Source of the DNA: Cucumis sativus
Lineage: Eukaryota; Streptophyta; Magnoliopsida; Cucurbitales; Cucurbitaceae
Direction of reading: 5' to 3'
Assembly: GCF_000004075.3 (NCBI RefSeq)
Contig: NC_026657.2
Coordinates: 20,146,501 to 20,210,500, forward strand
DNA length: 64,000 bases
The notes under the pieces were generated by a model, which did no database searches, was not told where the DNA came from, and worked only from the letters and a program-made list of their open reading frames with translations. Positions 1 to 16,612 of this stretch are shown piece by piece; the first letter of the stretch is position 1; the number at the start of each line of letters is the position of its first letter. The translations under genes were made by a program, and so were the position numbers.

Positions 1-1192
1 TATATCTGATGTACAAAATTTAAGATTTAAATATACTATTTTTATTGGCCACTTTAACTAGAAAACTTACAGCTTATTTAGATTGACTTAAGAAAAAAAT
101 ATTTTTTTTTTAAAAAAGCTCATTTTTATTTAAACTTTTTAAAGAAAAACAGTTTAAATATTCATAATTAGACCATTCATGTTAATGCAACTGTAATGAA
201 AATATTATTGTTATTGAATATTAAACTTTTTTGTTTTTACTTGTCATGAAAATCAATTTTGTACGTGATAAATTTAGATAGTACAATTGACAAAAAAAAA
301 AAAAAGATTAGCTATGCCTAGGAATTCAAAACCAGCACCCAAGCACAAGCCTTAAAAACCAAGATTACCAATTCTTGTGGTCAATTTCTGCACCTCAAGC
401 ATAGGTACAATTGTCATAACCCCCGTCAAATAAATAAGACCACCATTTAGAACTCCCATCAAATAAGACCAGCCATTTAATTCCCGGGCATAATCAAACC
501 TGCGTGCCAAACACCATTTGAAGCCCTTGTTTTCTAGAATATAATATTTGAACCCCTTGTTTTCTAGAATATAATTTGTAAAACTATCTTAATTGAATTT
601 GTTTTACCTTATATAGATTCTCAATCTTACAATCATTTCTATTATTATTGTTTTGATTTTAGTCTCTTATTTGACATTTTCTTATTTCATTTTTTAATAA
701 TGTATTTTCTTAATCAAAATTCAAATTAGAATATAATTAATATGATATTTTGTTGAATATATTAATTAGTTAGTTCTTATAATAAATTACACAACATTCA
801 AATATCTACAATTAAAATTAAAATTATAAAGATTCTTAACTATTTTATGATATTCAATGAATCAATTTATTACCTATCTCATAAATTGGATAATATATAT
901 ATATATATACACTTCATAAAATCCTAATAGCATACCATAGACAACTAGAACCTTGAATTCTCCCTCTATTTTTTCTTCTCACAGATTTAAATGCCGCAGA
1001 CAAGAAGTTGCGCGGTTGAATCGAAGCCTCTCGGAAATCGATCAAAACTAAATGAAACGGAACTCGATGGTTCCAAATCTCAAGTATAGCCGAAATCGAT
1101 TTGCATCTTTCAATTGAGGAAATGGCGTGTCCGGTAAGTTTATTAATTAATCGACGTCTTTAACAAATTTGTTCTTCTTTTCTCGTAATCAT
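1..1192. other. Intergenic, downstream of the beta-glucosidase gene
   Basis: AT-rich with no convincing gene. It holds a poly-A run near 292-305, a perfectly spaced 30 bp tandem duplication at 516-575, and an (AT)n run at about 892-909. At 1121 a short ATG-GCG-TGT-CCG followed by GTAAGT resembles a tiny first exon with a donor site on the + strand, but no continuation was found, so it is not called. Confidence 0.6.
516..575. repeat. 30 bp tandem duplication
   Basis: Two adjacent 30 bp units (516-545 and 546-575) differ at one base. Each ends in CTTGTTTTCTAGAATATAAT. A local slippage-type duplication with no gene context. Confidence 0.85.
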
Positions 1193-4533
<3,341 letters not shown>

Positions 4534-5439
4534 AGGGAGAAGTTTCCACTGCTGATGAGAAGATGAACTCTATCAGGTTATTATGTTTCAATTCCCTTTA
4601 GATTACGAGCAACTTGAACTGAAAAAGGTGAAATAATTTGAAAGAAATATAAACTTGATATGGATAGAAAGATTAGGTGATTATTGAAAGGAGTTGCGTG
4701 TAATTTGTCCTTCAGGTCTTTCACATTTTGGAATGTATATGCAATAGGTGATATGAGAGATATGTCAATAAAAGAGTAAGAGAAAAGGGATAGGAAGGAA
4801 TATAGAGATGACACATCTTGCAAGCAAAAGATATTAGAAAAAAAAAAGAATGCTAAAGTGGCGTGTCTGTGGAGAAGAAGCTCGAGTTTGTGAAACTTTG
4901 AAGCATTTCAATTTGATGAAGCCAAGCCAACAACCGCAAGAACTGGTCGGTTTACTTTGAAAGGCAAGTCTTTCTTTTTCCTTTTTTATTTATTTGTTTT
5001 AAAATTATTTGATTAATATTGAAACCAATAAATAGATTCTTTTGTTGGTGTTTGGATATTAACAATGATGTGTCATAACTATATTATCACAACAAAGGGT
5101 GGTGGTGGTGGTGATTATTATATTTATATCATCCTTCCACGGAAATAATGGAGAAAATAGGGAGATAAGGTCAAGAGAGAGAGAGATAGAGAGACAGTGT
5201 GTTGGAGGGGGAATTTCTAATAGGTAGAGGCTAAATTTGGGGCCATGCAAAATCTTTCAGTTAGAGTTTTGATTTCTTAAGCATTTGCTTTCTTGGACAA
5301 ACTCTAAGATTGCCCATTGGTGTTTCCTTTGACTAAAAGAGGGGTGGGAATTGATATCTTATCCCTTAGGTAAGGCTCTAATTTAGTGTTTTTCTAATTT
5401 TCTCTTTATTATTGTTTAAAATTTTCAATCGTAGTCGTA

Positions 5440-5461
5440 ATATATATATATATATATATAT
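5440..5461. repeat. (TA)n microsatellite
   Basis: About 11 uninterrupted TA dinucleotides; a simple-sequence repeat. Confidence 0.9.
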
Positions 5462-7396
5462 CTAAATATTGTTGTTAACAAATGTACGTAGTATGATAAT
5501 CTTACCCTCATGTTTTGTAAATATTTTGTTTCAATTTGTTATATTTAAAAATGTCTAGAAAATAGATATTTTTTTTATTATCATTACATTACAATTATAT
5601 TATTGTAACTGTCTATTTAAGATTTACATTCTTTTAGGAGTTTCAGTTGTATGGTCGGTAGATTGTAAAAGAGATTTTAAAGTTGATTAGTCAAGATGAA
5701 CATAAACTAATTCGAAGACTTATAGATATATAAATATAACAATGAGGTGAGGATTCAATGCAACAACGTCCAAAAAATATAAGGAAATTTTATAATATAA
5801 ATAAGAGTATATCCTACTTAAGCGTTCTAACAACTCGTTCATCTCTGTCGAGTAGCCTCATTTTTCATTGTTTCCTCCAAATCTGTTTCCAATTTATTTT
5901 CTTTTCTCCTATCTCTTACAGCTAACTACACAACCACACTTTTATGTTTTTTAGAAAAATATTTAGATGTAATTTGTGTGTAGCTCTAGCTCATTCATTT
6001 AAGTGTTTAATAGATAAGTTTGCCACATGGTAAACACTTTTGTTTAAAAGATATTTTGTTTGGGAAGAAAGATGATGCATGAAGATAAATAGACAGTGGT
6101 ATTAATTTTTGTTTATTTGTTTATGAAACAGGTGAATCTTATTTATATATTTTTAATCTTTAAAATGGATAAGCAGCCACCACGGTCCCAATAATTCTGT
6201 TGTCCCTTTCTTTTCCCCTCTCTTTTTCTTTTTAAATAAAATAAATAAATAAAATTAAAGAACCAAGAGGGATATAAATAAAAGAGATTCAAAAACTATT
6301 TGTCAAAGGAGAGAATAAAACATCCAACGGGAGGCGCTCGTGTTTGCAAGGTTTAGTGATTTTTTTTTCTTTCTTATTATTATCTTTTTCTTTGACTAAT
6401 TAAAATATTGGGTCATTTCAAAACTTATTAGCTTTATTTTATTTTTCTTTTTAAGTAAGTTGGTGATAAAACAGTCATTTTTGAGGTGTTTAAGGTGGAG
6501 GCGCAGACAATATCGTGGAGCGATGAGATAGTTGGACTCATATAAAAATGTATCAAAGATAGCTCGTACACGGTAGATCCTACGGATTACTTCACAAGTT
6601 TTAGTTCTCAAATTTTTATGATTAGTATTATTAAAAAAAAAGACAATTTTAAATATAGCAACATAACAAAAGTTTTAATTCATTATTTACGTTTGTAAGA
6701 GAAAAAGAAAACCTATTCAAATACATTGTCCTAATGTAGTGCAATTTTATAAGGTTAGATATTTGTTTTAGGTGCCAAAGCATAGTCTTCTTTTTTTCGG
6801 TAAATTGAAAGGCGGCCTTTTCTTTTTATTTTTTCGAATGTTTATTAATATGTTGGGTGGAGATTTTGAAACTCAACCATATTAATGAATGATGTATAGT
6901 ATATAACTAATTTAAATAACGTCCTTTATAAATAGGTCAATAGTTTGATCCTTAAGGGAAATCAATCACTTTCTTTAGCGAATAATTTATTTTGACAGAC
7001 AACTCCACATGTGGTGTGACTAAGAGTAGAGAATTTCAAATAATCAATCTATAATATGATATAATGATAGTATTAAGAAACAAAAAAATCCATGTGATCA
7101 AATGACCAAGAGCAAGTGAGAGACGCAAGTAATTTGTGGCATGTTAGGCAACCTTTCTTTCTTAGATTTAAATAAGATGGATTAAGTGAATATTTATAAC
7201 AATTTACTATAAATAAAAAATATTTATAAATATAAAAATATTTCAAAATCTATTAATGATATATACTGACAAACATTGAAATATATCCTAACATCAAATG
7301 CAACAACCAACAATGAAAAGAAAAAAAAAAGAATAACATCATTGCAATGATTGATGATAAATGTGGACGACACCACTCGCAACAACTTCTTCAACG

Positions 7397-7499
7397 ACAG
7401 ATGACTGATGAGATGCCAGATGCCACCAATAGACTCTGGAGTTAGGTTGAACCACAGATGACTGATGAGACGCCACCAATAGACTCTGGAGTTAGGTTG
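7397..7499. repeat. Imperfect tandem duplication, about 50 bp unit
   Basis: The first unit (about 7397-7450) and second unit (about 7454-7499) share ACAGATGACTGATGAGA and then GCCACCAATAGACTCTGGAG. The first unit has about 8 extra bases in the middle. Function unknown. Confidence 0.85.
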
Positions 7500-9249
7500 T
7501 GAGGGTGACGTTGACTGAAATGTGATAACAATGGTAAATGTGAATGGTGGAAACATGAAATTGAAATTTCAAAACTACCACTCACTGAGTCTTTAACTTA
7601 AGATTTAAGTTTTTCCTTCCCAGATGTTCAAGCGTTTCAACCAAGTAAGAAAGGATAAGATGAGTTGCTATGCGTGGAAACTGAGTAAGCGATCTAAGCT
7701 CATTTACTTTATATTTTTTGTAAATAGGAAATTATTTTGTTTATAGAAGCCTTATACAAAAGGCGCTATATCTTAACTTTGTGAGAGCTAGGCAAGAAGC
7801 TCAAGTTTAAGATTAACTCTTAGTATTAAAAAAGTAAGGAAAATGTAATCGTAGAACGTTTGGTTCAAGTAATAAGAAATGATTTGTTATATTTGAAGTT
7901 TATTAATTTTTGTTGCGCTGCATGATAAAGTCTAAGTTAAGTTTAAAGAACTTAAGTGAGCGTTCTGGCGTTTCATTTTAGGCGTCGTGGCTTCTCAAAT
8001 CGAGTCTTGTATAGCAAGAATATAAACGTGTTCAGGACAGGACATGATATGAAATTACTAAACAAATTTAAAGAAATGACATAATTTGGCTACACTATTT
8101 CACAAATATCTTAAATTCTCAATTATTTTTATTAATAAAATTTAACCAAATTTTAGGACAAATTTGACTTTATCATTAATTAAAAATAAAACATTTATAC
8201 GAAATTTATTCTATTTACTTACCATAAATATATTATACTGCATTTATTATTGATATTAAAATTGACATATTTGAATTATTATTTGTGTAATATTTTTCTT
8301 TTTATTTAATTTACTTGATTGCACTATTTATTTAATTTACTTGATTGCATTTATTATTAATCATAACTAATTATGTATATATGACATATAATTAGGGTAA
8401 TTGTTAATTGAATTCAATTAACAATTATATCTCAAATCTCTCTACACTCCATTTCTTTGTACAGTTCATTTTTTGTTATTTTTTCTGTTGATCAAATTCA
8501 TTTTCTTTTGTCGTTTATCTCTTTCATTTTTTTTGGCAAGTTTATAATTTTTTCATGGTCTATATTTTGCCCAATTTTCATTTTATATATGTTGTTTTGA
8601 AATCAATATTATTATAAATTTTTAGGATTTTCAATTGATTTTCTGTTACATAAGTAAATAATAATTTTCATTGATTTTGATAGGAATATATTTTCAATAA
8701 ACAATGATAATATTACATCCAATCAATGTTATTCATATATTTAAAGATCATTTTATAATCTTACATTGTAAATAAATTTGAAATCAGATTACATGTTTGT
8801 TTGTTATGTATCAGGGGTTATTATGGACGTATATTATTATGGAATAGCTAAGCATGCACAACAAAAAAGACAAAAAAAAAAAAAAACTCTAAAGTCTACC
8901 GGTTAATACGAGTATATAAAACCTTAATTTAAAACAAATTTAGGGTTAACAGTAATAAACTTACATTCAAAGCTCCTGTTGATGCTTGAATTTCCACTTG
9001 AACTTGAACATTACCACAACTAGTGTTTACCTACTAAGCTTCAGACTCAAAATCGGGTTGTGAGACCTATTGAATGAAGGAATCGAGAGAGAGAGAGATG
9101 AAGATGGAATTATGGATTAGGGTTGGGTTATACATATATTTTTTATCTTCACAAAGAAAATTCAGCGGCCCAACTTTTTTTCTTTTAAAAAACCAACACA
9201 TTCATGATTCAAAGACCCAAGAGTTCATATTTATAATGATTTTAGGATC

Positions 9250-10480
9250 TTTAACTCATGGAGCCTAAATTGCTATATGATATCCTAATAATTTTCACCA
9301 AATGCCTAAATGGGCCAATATATTTCACAAATATAGGGCACAATTTACTTCTTTGCCTATTTTATAATATTGGATTACTTTATTATTATTTTTTTAAAAA
9401 AAAAGGAATGAATCGTGGGTTGTACCGTTTTGAAAAGAATTAGAAAGCTTTAATACTTTCCATATACCAAAAACCATCCCATGTAATCCATTTAACTCGC
9501 CGAAGACAAAAACGATAGGGAGACTTCGACGGAAAGTTTGAAGACAAAGAAGATGTTCAACGGCCGACCACTGTGAAGAAATATCGCTCGAAACGTTGAA
9601 GAAATTTAAAGGTTAGTTTTGTTAAATAATACATTAGGTATACTAGGTGTATTGAAGATATTCGGATTATTAGGCAAAGAAACTGTAATATAAAGCGTAG
9701 TATATATATTATAAGATTTGTTCTAATGTTTATATATTTTTTTTAAAGATGAATGAGGGAGATAGAACCTCTGAAGTAAATCTCAACTATATGTTAGAGT
9801 CTGATGAGGTATGTGTGTTTAGGATTGACGTTATTTGTTTAATATACTATTATTACCAACTTTATAATTTAATGGTATTATAACTTGTGTAGGACAATCT
9901 ACCCATTGCACAAACAAGTTTGTTCAAAGATATGTCGAGGAAAGGGAAAAAAACAAAATTTGAAAATATATGTGTGTTAATGAATTTTTCTTAAAAAAAT
10001 TATAAAATAATATCTTCAATATACCTAATAATTTAAATTACCACATTCTAAATTAGAGTTTCTTTGCCTAATAATCTGAATATCTTCAGTATACCTAGTA
10101 TACATAATGTATTATTTAACAAAACTAACATGTAATTCATAGTGGTCGGCCGTCGAACGTATTCTTCGTCTTCAAACTTTATGTCAAAGTTTCCTTATCG
10201 TTTTTGTCTTCAGCAAGTAAAATGGATTACATGGGACGATTTTTGGTGTATGGAAAGTATTAAAGCTTTCCAATTCTTTCCAAAACCGTACAACCCATGA
10301 TTCATTCCATTTTTAAAATAATAGTAATAAAGTAATCCAATATTATAAAATGGGTCAAAGAAGTAAATTAGGCCGTATATTTGTGAAATATATTGGTCCA
10401 TTTAGGCCTTTTGTGAAAATTATTAGGAAATTAGGTCTTTCATATAATATCATATAGCAATTTAGGCTATATGAGTTAAA
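9250..10480. mobile_element. Inverted-repeat element, probable Mutator-like foldback
   Basis: Two arms of about 430 bp face each other: left about 9250-9684, right about 10057-10480, with a spacer near 370 bp. The outer tips both read TTTAACTCAT on their own strands. Shared blocks include GCCTAAATTGCTATATGATAT, CATGTAATCCATTT and CGGCCGACCACT. Arms differ by scattered substitutions and small indels, so the element is not recent. The spacer contains ATG (9749) with a short reading frame followed by a GT-like boundary, then another short frame, resembling remnants of a small split gene, not recognised. Long inverted arms beside a MuDR pseudogene suggest a Mutator origin; no clear target-site duplication was found. 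Confidence 0.8.
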
Positions 10481-11005
10481 TGACCCAATTTTAAAAATTA
10501 GACATATGTTATTATTCATTATCATATTTGTAGGGAAATTCTTTAAATTTAGTTTCTATTATTATATATTATATTATTTTCTACGATATATATGAAGTAT
10601 ATTTAATATTGTTTCTTATAACATTGGGAGCAGGCTAAAACAATGTTTACAATTGTTTGAGATTATGTTATACAAATTAAATCATATGTGCCAGTATATG
10701 TATTATATGTATTGGAGAGTGTATGATTAGGAATAACATAAGAAATATGAATTCTTAATACACAAACATGAAAAACAAACATTAATTTCTTTCATGAGTA
10801 TATTTGTCATAATGTGAAGTATATAATTATGTTAAGTTCTTAGACAGACATTAACAAATAAAATTTAATAATCATAAACATGGTTGTGATTTAGGACTGA
10901 TACTGAAATTCTGTAACTAATTAGTTTCATAACTAACTTAAAGAATAAACATAATTAAAGTTCAAAACAACATTAGATATTTCAAATATAAAAAACAATA
11001 ATAAA
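10481..11005. other. AT-rich spacer between inverted repeat and transposase remnant
   Basis: No ORF or repeat recognised. Given its position it may be the 3' part of the same Mutator element whose transposase remnant follows; this is inference. Confidence 0.5.
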
Positions 11006-13316
11006 CTAGCTAGATAAGGCAAACTTGCATCGTTTTCTTTTCTGCCCATAACAGCCACAATGACCACATTTTACACGTCTCTTGAACTCCATTTTAGAAG
11101 GAATTCTAATCTTCTTGGGTCTACCAACTGAACGTTTTACATTAGATAGGAGGATGACAATGGATGAAACAACATCAAATACTTGCCAATGTTGATGGTC
11201 ACCTAAAGGGTTTATTAAACCTCTATAAATTGAACTCAATTTGTTGTTCAAATAATAATGTGAAACATATGACTTTATTGACAAATGCTTCATAGTAAGA
11301 ACACCACATGTATGGGCACAAGATATTTGCAATATATCACACATCCTACAAGTACAAATCTTAGAAGACAAGTACACAATATATTGAGATGTGCCATGGA
11401 TGACCTGATATTTCATGTTGTTGACTAGATTGACCTACATATGTAATTAAATATAAAAAAGAAGTAGGTATATAAACAATAAGACGATGTATATAAAAAT
11501 AGTTAGGTATATATATAATAAAGTGATGTATATATAAAAATTTCATTCGGTCAAAAAATTAAATATACATTCATAGATCGACTAATTTCAATTTGTTCCC
11601 TTATAATACCTTCAAATGTTTTTGTAAAATCCGTAACTTGATAGTCACCTTCATTTCTACGGTAAAAAAACATCTTTGCAACATCATTCTCAATACCTCA
11701 AGCATTGAACATATTGGCAACTCTCTAGCCTTGATAATTGCATTATTCCGACTCTCAAATATGTTAGTGATCATTACATTATATCTAATAAGGGGCGAGT
11801 AGGCACGAGACCACCTAGCAAATCCAATCGATTATAACTCCTCACGTATATCAGGTGCATTTTATTCCAACAAACGCATTTGTTGTTCAAAATTAACAAC
11901 ATTGTAAGTCTTGCCACATGCATGGAACACGGTATCAACTATTGATTTATACTCCAACTTCAAGTTCCTAAGTAAATGAACCATACACATGCAATGTAGA
12001 ACATTGGGAAATACTACCTCTATCGCTTTGCACATACTCTTGTGCCAGTTGATACTATAACAATGTCATTCCTACCACTAATGATTCGCTTAAGTTGATT
12101 GTAAAACTACGTCCAAGAGGCATCACTTTCAGAATCTACCACACAAAAACGAGTGGTAATATTTGATCATTGGCATCAGGACTTGAAGCAGATAAAAGAG
12201 TACCCGTACTTATTCTTCATGCTTGTTTCATCGATAGATATGGCTGGACGACAATGTTTCCAACCAACAATAGAAGCAGATAATGCCATAAAGAAATATA
12301 GAAATCTACTATCAGCATCAACTTGGTATTCAACAATAGAACCTACGAACATAAAAAATATTAAACTATAAAATGATGAGTATATTACATATGCGGAGAT
12401 GTATATATTTAATATATCTAGATTGTTAAAATGTATCATGAAGACAAATTTGGCTACCATCTTGTGGGATTCTTTCGAAGAACCTCTAATCTCATCCAAC
12501 GCGGCCATGCTTTTTGGTAAGATATGCTTAAACCATGTTGAACATGAATAAAATGAACTATATCTTTGGGAGTGGACAATTTTGAACTAGCTAAACTAAT
12601 TTTGTTCTTTATCAAGTCCTTAATAATAATAAAGGTAGTGTCAATGATTTGTAAGTGGAACATCTATCGAACATGTGAGTTCAGAATCGAACCTAGTAAG
12701 AACCCATATGATCCTATCACCATGAAAACAACTAGAAGCACACAATGACCCTTTGCAATCTACAATTACACACTGCAAATTCAACACTTTCTTGTTTGAT
12801 TTCACTATAACATATTGAAAATTATTTCTAATAACAATGGCTTGAACGAACTTTTTCAATAAAGATTTGGTTGAAAACGTGTCCTGGATTTTTAGTACGA
12901 AGTTGGAATCTATCTTAGACATATCTATGGTTTCAAAAAAAACAACCTCCATCTGAATGAATTTGTGTTTGAAATGAACTTGAGGACGATGAACCCAAAT
13001 AAATAGCTAAAAGGCCAACATAATGAACAATAAGGGCAATATATGGTTCGACGTTAGATGTTATTATATGGTAAACTCATTTAACATCGTTGTCATTCTT
13101 TATTGTCATATCTTTCTTAAGACATTCTATAGGACCTAAGCAAAGATATATAATAAAGTTGTTCATACAAAAAAAACTTCATAACTTGGATTTAAGGACA
13201 TTGGATAATTCAGTGTATGACATATGTTCATCAACTACAATTTCAGACACACTAAAACTAACGTAATTGTTAGTTTCGTTGAAAAAACCATCGAAGTAGA
13301 CTGCAATACTGGACAT
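11006..13316 (-). pseudogene. MuDR/Mutator-like transposase pseudogene
   Basis: Read on the minus strand, fragments in several frames line up in the order of a plant MuDR transposase. A start-like segment begins at 13316 (MSSIAVYFDGFF). A MuDR N-terminal DNA-binding-like segment lies at about 12950-12640, with VIRNNFQYVIVKSNKKVL. The ALDEIRGS segment lies near 12500, and the first part of the catalytic core near 12300-12180 (FFMALSASIVGWKHCRPAISIDET). A further core segment, VVDSESDASWT, is near 12140. A SWIM zinc finger lies near 11390-11290 (CTCRMC...CAHTCGVL), and a C-terminal zinc knuckle with the CGHCGCYGQKRKRC pattern ends at 11006. Several frameshifts and in-frame stops separate the pieces, so no functional enzyme is encoded. 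Spacing suggests most of the length is retained. Confidence 0.88.
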
Positions 13317-14012
13317 CTTGTTTAAAAAATATTACATGTATAAGTTATTAAATAATATAATTGTCTATAAGATGCAGTATGTATATAATAAAACATCATA
13401 CTGGAAAATTAAACAACTATTATAATAGAAAGTTAAATGTGGTATATATATAATAAATAAACTATATAACCTATTCTGTTTTGCAGGAATATTAAAAAAT
13501 TAGTATAATTGTAAATAATATGTGGTATATATTTAATAAATCATGTCAAAAAAACAATGATACCTTACGGATATACAGTTAATTATTGTTGTATACAGTA
13601 TGATAATGAAAATTTATAATAGAGAAGTGACAGAAAACATACTGTAAAATATGTGTATTCTATATATGAAATGAAGAATAATGAAAATAATTGAAAATTC
13701 CTACTAAACGGAAGGAAATAAAAGGAAGATGAAACAATTGGAAATTGAAAGGTTGAGCTTACAAAAATAAAAGGAAGACGACGACAATTGAAAATTGAAT
13801 GGAGTTTGGTGATGAAGATGAAACAATTCTCACGTTTATGATAAATTAATTCCAATAAATTTTCATATTGGATTATATTTTGTATTATACTTCATTACAA
13901 AATATAGTCAAATAATTTCCATAACAATAACACAAAATAATATGAAAATAAATTGAAAGTATCTTTAATAAGAAAATTACTCACGAATATAATATATAAT
14001 TTAAAATTATTA
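13317..14012. other. Spacer between Mutator remnant and Harbinger element
   Basis: AT-rich. The 5' end of the Mutator element would be expected here, but no copy of the inverted-repeat arms at 9250-10480 is visible. A short purine-rich self-similar stretch (GGAAGATGAAACAATTGGAAATTGAAAG-type, about 13715-13830) is present. Confidence 0.5.
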
Positions 14013-14714
14013 GAAGGTTATAATAACCCAAACCCACGTTTGGAGTCCGTGTAATGAAAACCCTAGTTTTAGAGTTTCCATTACTCATCTTCACACTTTA
14101 CTCCTTCGTCTTCCATTAACAATTCTCCCCGGTTTACTTCCTCTCAACTCATCTTCATCCCTTGCAACTTGTCTTCAATCTCTCCCAACACCACTTCATC
14201 CTTAAACCCGTTTAATCCTTCCAATCGAAATCATCCCCTCTCTTCAATCCTTGTAACGACATTGATTTCGATTTAATTTCTGAAAAAACTTTCCCCTTTT
14301 TTCCTCAACTCATCTTCAACGTATTCCGGTTGTTCTTTGGCCATCGTTTTCTTCTCGATAAAAAACCTATCTTCCTCTAATTTTCTTTCTCTCCCACTCT
14401 TCGTCCTCCCAGTTTTCGTTGAAGGCTTCGCTCACAGTGTTGCCTCCAAAACAAATGGGTGTTCTTTCGGTTTCGTTGAATGGCTGTGTTTTACATTTTG
14501 CCTCCGAAACTCAAGCGCTTCCATGTTCACCACTCTTCTAGGTGAACATGCAATACGACTCGATTTTCCCCTTCCACACGACCTTGCCGCTTGGACTCCC
14601 ATTTGCCGATCAAGTATTTTTTTTTTCCTCTGATTTGGACACATTCTACACTACGGATACTATCATCTTCTACATTTGGGATGTTTAAGAAAGGTAGGGT
14701 TGGAGGTAAGTGGT

Positions 14715-15325
14715 TGGGAAGGGTCCACAGCAGATTCGCGCATTCTTCGAGATGCTATTGCACGACCAAATGGGCTGCATGTTTCTCAAGGTAATCAAAT
14801 GTTTTATGCCTCGAACATATACTACCTACAACGTCAATCAAATTAGTTAGATCTGACGTATTCGTAACAGGTTATTACTATCTATGCAACGCGGGATATC
14901 CCAATGCATAGGGATTTCTAGCTCCCTATAAAGGACAAATATAACACTTGCAAGAGTGGCAAGGAGCGGAAAATGCCCCTGCCACCGCGAAAGAGTACTT
15001 CAACATGAAACATTCTGTCGCTAGGAATGTTATTGAACGAGTGTTCGATTTGTTGAAGGGTCGATGGGCAATCCTTCGCGGTAAGTCATACTATCTCGTG
15101 CAAATTCAATGTCGAACAATTTTAGCGTGTTGCTTACTATACAATCTCATCAACCGCGAGATGATGAATGTCGATTTCATTGACGATGTTGACAAGGGAG
15201 ACTCCACCTACGCAACGATTGGAGGTGATGACACTCAATTCATTGAGAATTTAAATGAATGCACGCACTGGATGGATGATTTGGCTGTCGAGATGTTTAA
15301 TCAATGGCAGTTATGTAGTGAATAG
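14715..15325 (+). pseudogene. Harbinger transposase (DDE_Tnp_4/HARBI1-type), 5'-deleted
   Basis: The reading begins mid-domain with WEGSTADSRILRDAIARPNG (14715-14790), then a GT/AG intron (14791-14870), then a YYYLCNAGYPNA segment, and then the conserved C-terminus with ARNVIERVFDLLKGRWAILRG, ending at a stop at 15325. Two in-frame stops interrupt the second exon: TAG where Glu is expected in the PNAEGF motif, and TAA in the GQRYHL region. The N-terminal helix-rich domain and the first catalytic Asp region are deleted, so it cannot encode an active nuclease. Confidence 0.88.
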
Positions 15326-15517
15326 ACTATGTGTGTCGATTTAGTATTCATGTATTTGTATTTAGTTAGTATTTGGCGTGTCTTCCTCTACACTTGAATG
15401 TATGCATGCAGTATAAAAAACGAATTAGACAATTTTGTCTTCTTGTGTATTTTAATAATTTTGCCTTCCTGTGTATTGAAGATACTGATTTGTATGCATG
15501 GTTGTATGATTGTCAAT

Positions 15518-15863
15518 ATGGCAAGGTCATCACGTGCTTCTAAGCATGTATGGACGAATGAGGAGGCAACTCTCGTGGAGTGTATGATGGAGTTGGGGTC
15601 TGCTGGTGGATGGAAGTCAAACAATGGCACATTCAAACTCGGGTATCTGGTACAACTTCTGCGAATGATGGCCGCAAAGTTACTGGGATGCAATGTACAT
15701 GCGACCACAGTCATTGACTACCGCATAAAGACATTGAAGCACTCATACCAAGCAATGTATTCGAATACTAATGAACAATTTAACTGACATGAAGGGTTTC
15801 CTCAAACTGACAGATGAGGAGAAGCTTGACTACTGCATGGTGCTCATACGAGGCGCTAGCTGA
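15518..15863 (+). pseudogene. Harbinger accessory Myb/SANT-like ORF, internally deleted
   Basis: Starts at ATG 15518 with a Myb/SANT-like DNA-binding domain containing VWTNEEATLVECMMELGSAG. After about 80 residues it jumps to the C-terminal NNLTDMKGFLKLTDEEKLDYCM segment, which lies in another frame, and ends at TGA 15861-15863. The middle (linker plus the KRKR-type basic stretch present in element B) is deleted. Harbinger elements need this partner protein together with the nuclease; here both are broken. Confidence 0.85.
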
Positions 15864-16400
15864 TTGTTTGTTTTACTTCCACGGACTATTGTTTTACTTC
15901 CACGAACTATTGTTACTTCCACGGACTGTATCTGCTAACTGCTTTTTATTGGTGTTTTCGAATGATATTGCAAGTCATGTGTTTTTGTTTTCCAATCTTT
16001 GAAGTAGTAAAATTAATATGACATAATTTAATTTTGATTCATTATATACATACATATGTATATACGTCTATATGTATATACGTACATACGTTCTGAATAG
16101 CCTGGAGAGAGAAGAAAGAGGGGTGACTTCTGCTTGCATTGATCACATATATGTATATTTGCATTTGTTATTCCACTTTTATGTGTTGCGTCACAATTGA
16201 TAATCAAATGTAACAAGTAATCGAGAACATGTTCAATATGGACGAAACCAATCAATCCATTAAGTCAATTACTTTGGGCGACGTCGGATGCTTTGGAAAA
16301 AAAAATAATTCACTTTCACCATTGGATTTTAAATATGAATTTGCTAAAAAAATTAATTAAATAATAAATATATCACATCACTACCAATACAACATTTACT

Positions 16401-16612
16401 CCAAACACATCTTATCATAACACTATCATAACCCTACCCACATAACATCTCCCCCAAACACATCTTATAATAAAACTATCATAACACTACTCACATAACT
16501 CTTCCTCCAAACACATCTTATCATAACACTATCATAACACTATTCACATAACCCTTCTCCCAAACAACTTTTATCATAAAACTAGTTTTATCATGACCCT
16601 AACCCTTCCCCC
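16401..16612. repeat. 53 bp subterminal tandem repeat of Harbinger A (4 copies)
   Basis: Units begin CCAAACA at 16401, 16454, 16507 and 16560, exactly 53 bp apart, each followed by a TTATCATAA-type tract and, in the first three, a C/ACTCACATAAC tract. Element B has two such units near its right end (about 27795 and 27847). Likely a subterminal region of the transposon. Confidence 0.9.

Larger units (their letters stand above)
4534..9249. other. Intergenic, upstream of the beta-glucosidase gene
   Basis: About 4.7 kb of AT-rich DNA that should contain the beta-glucosidase promoter and 5'UTR. It contains a GA/CT-rich tract at about 5170-5200, a (TA)n microsatellite at about 5440-5461, an imperfect 50 bp tandem duplication at 7397-7499, and a shorter duplication of ATTTAATTTACTTGATTGCA near 8300-8349. 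No ORF with recognisable protein content was found. Confidence 0.6.

Noticed and set aside
13317-14012. A 5' terminal inverted repeat for the Mutator remnant
   Set aside because: No segment matching the arms at 9250-10480 is visible here, so the inverted-repeat element and the transposase remnant cannot be joined into one element on sequence alone.
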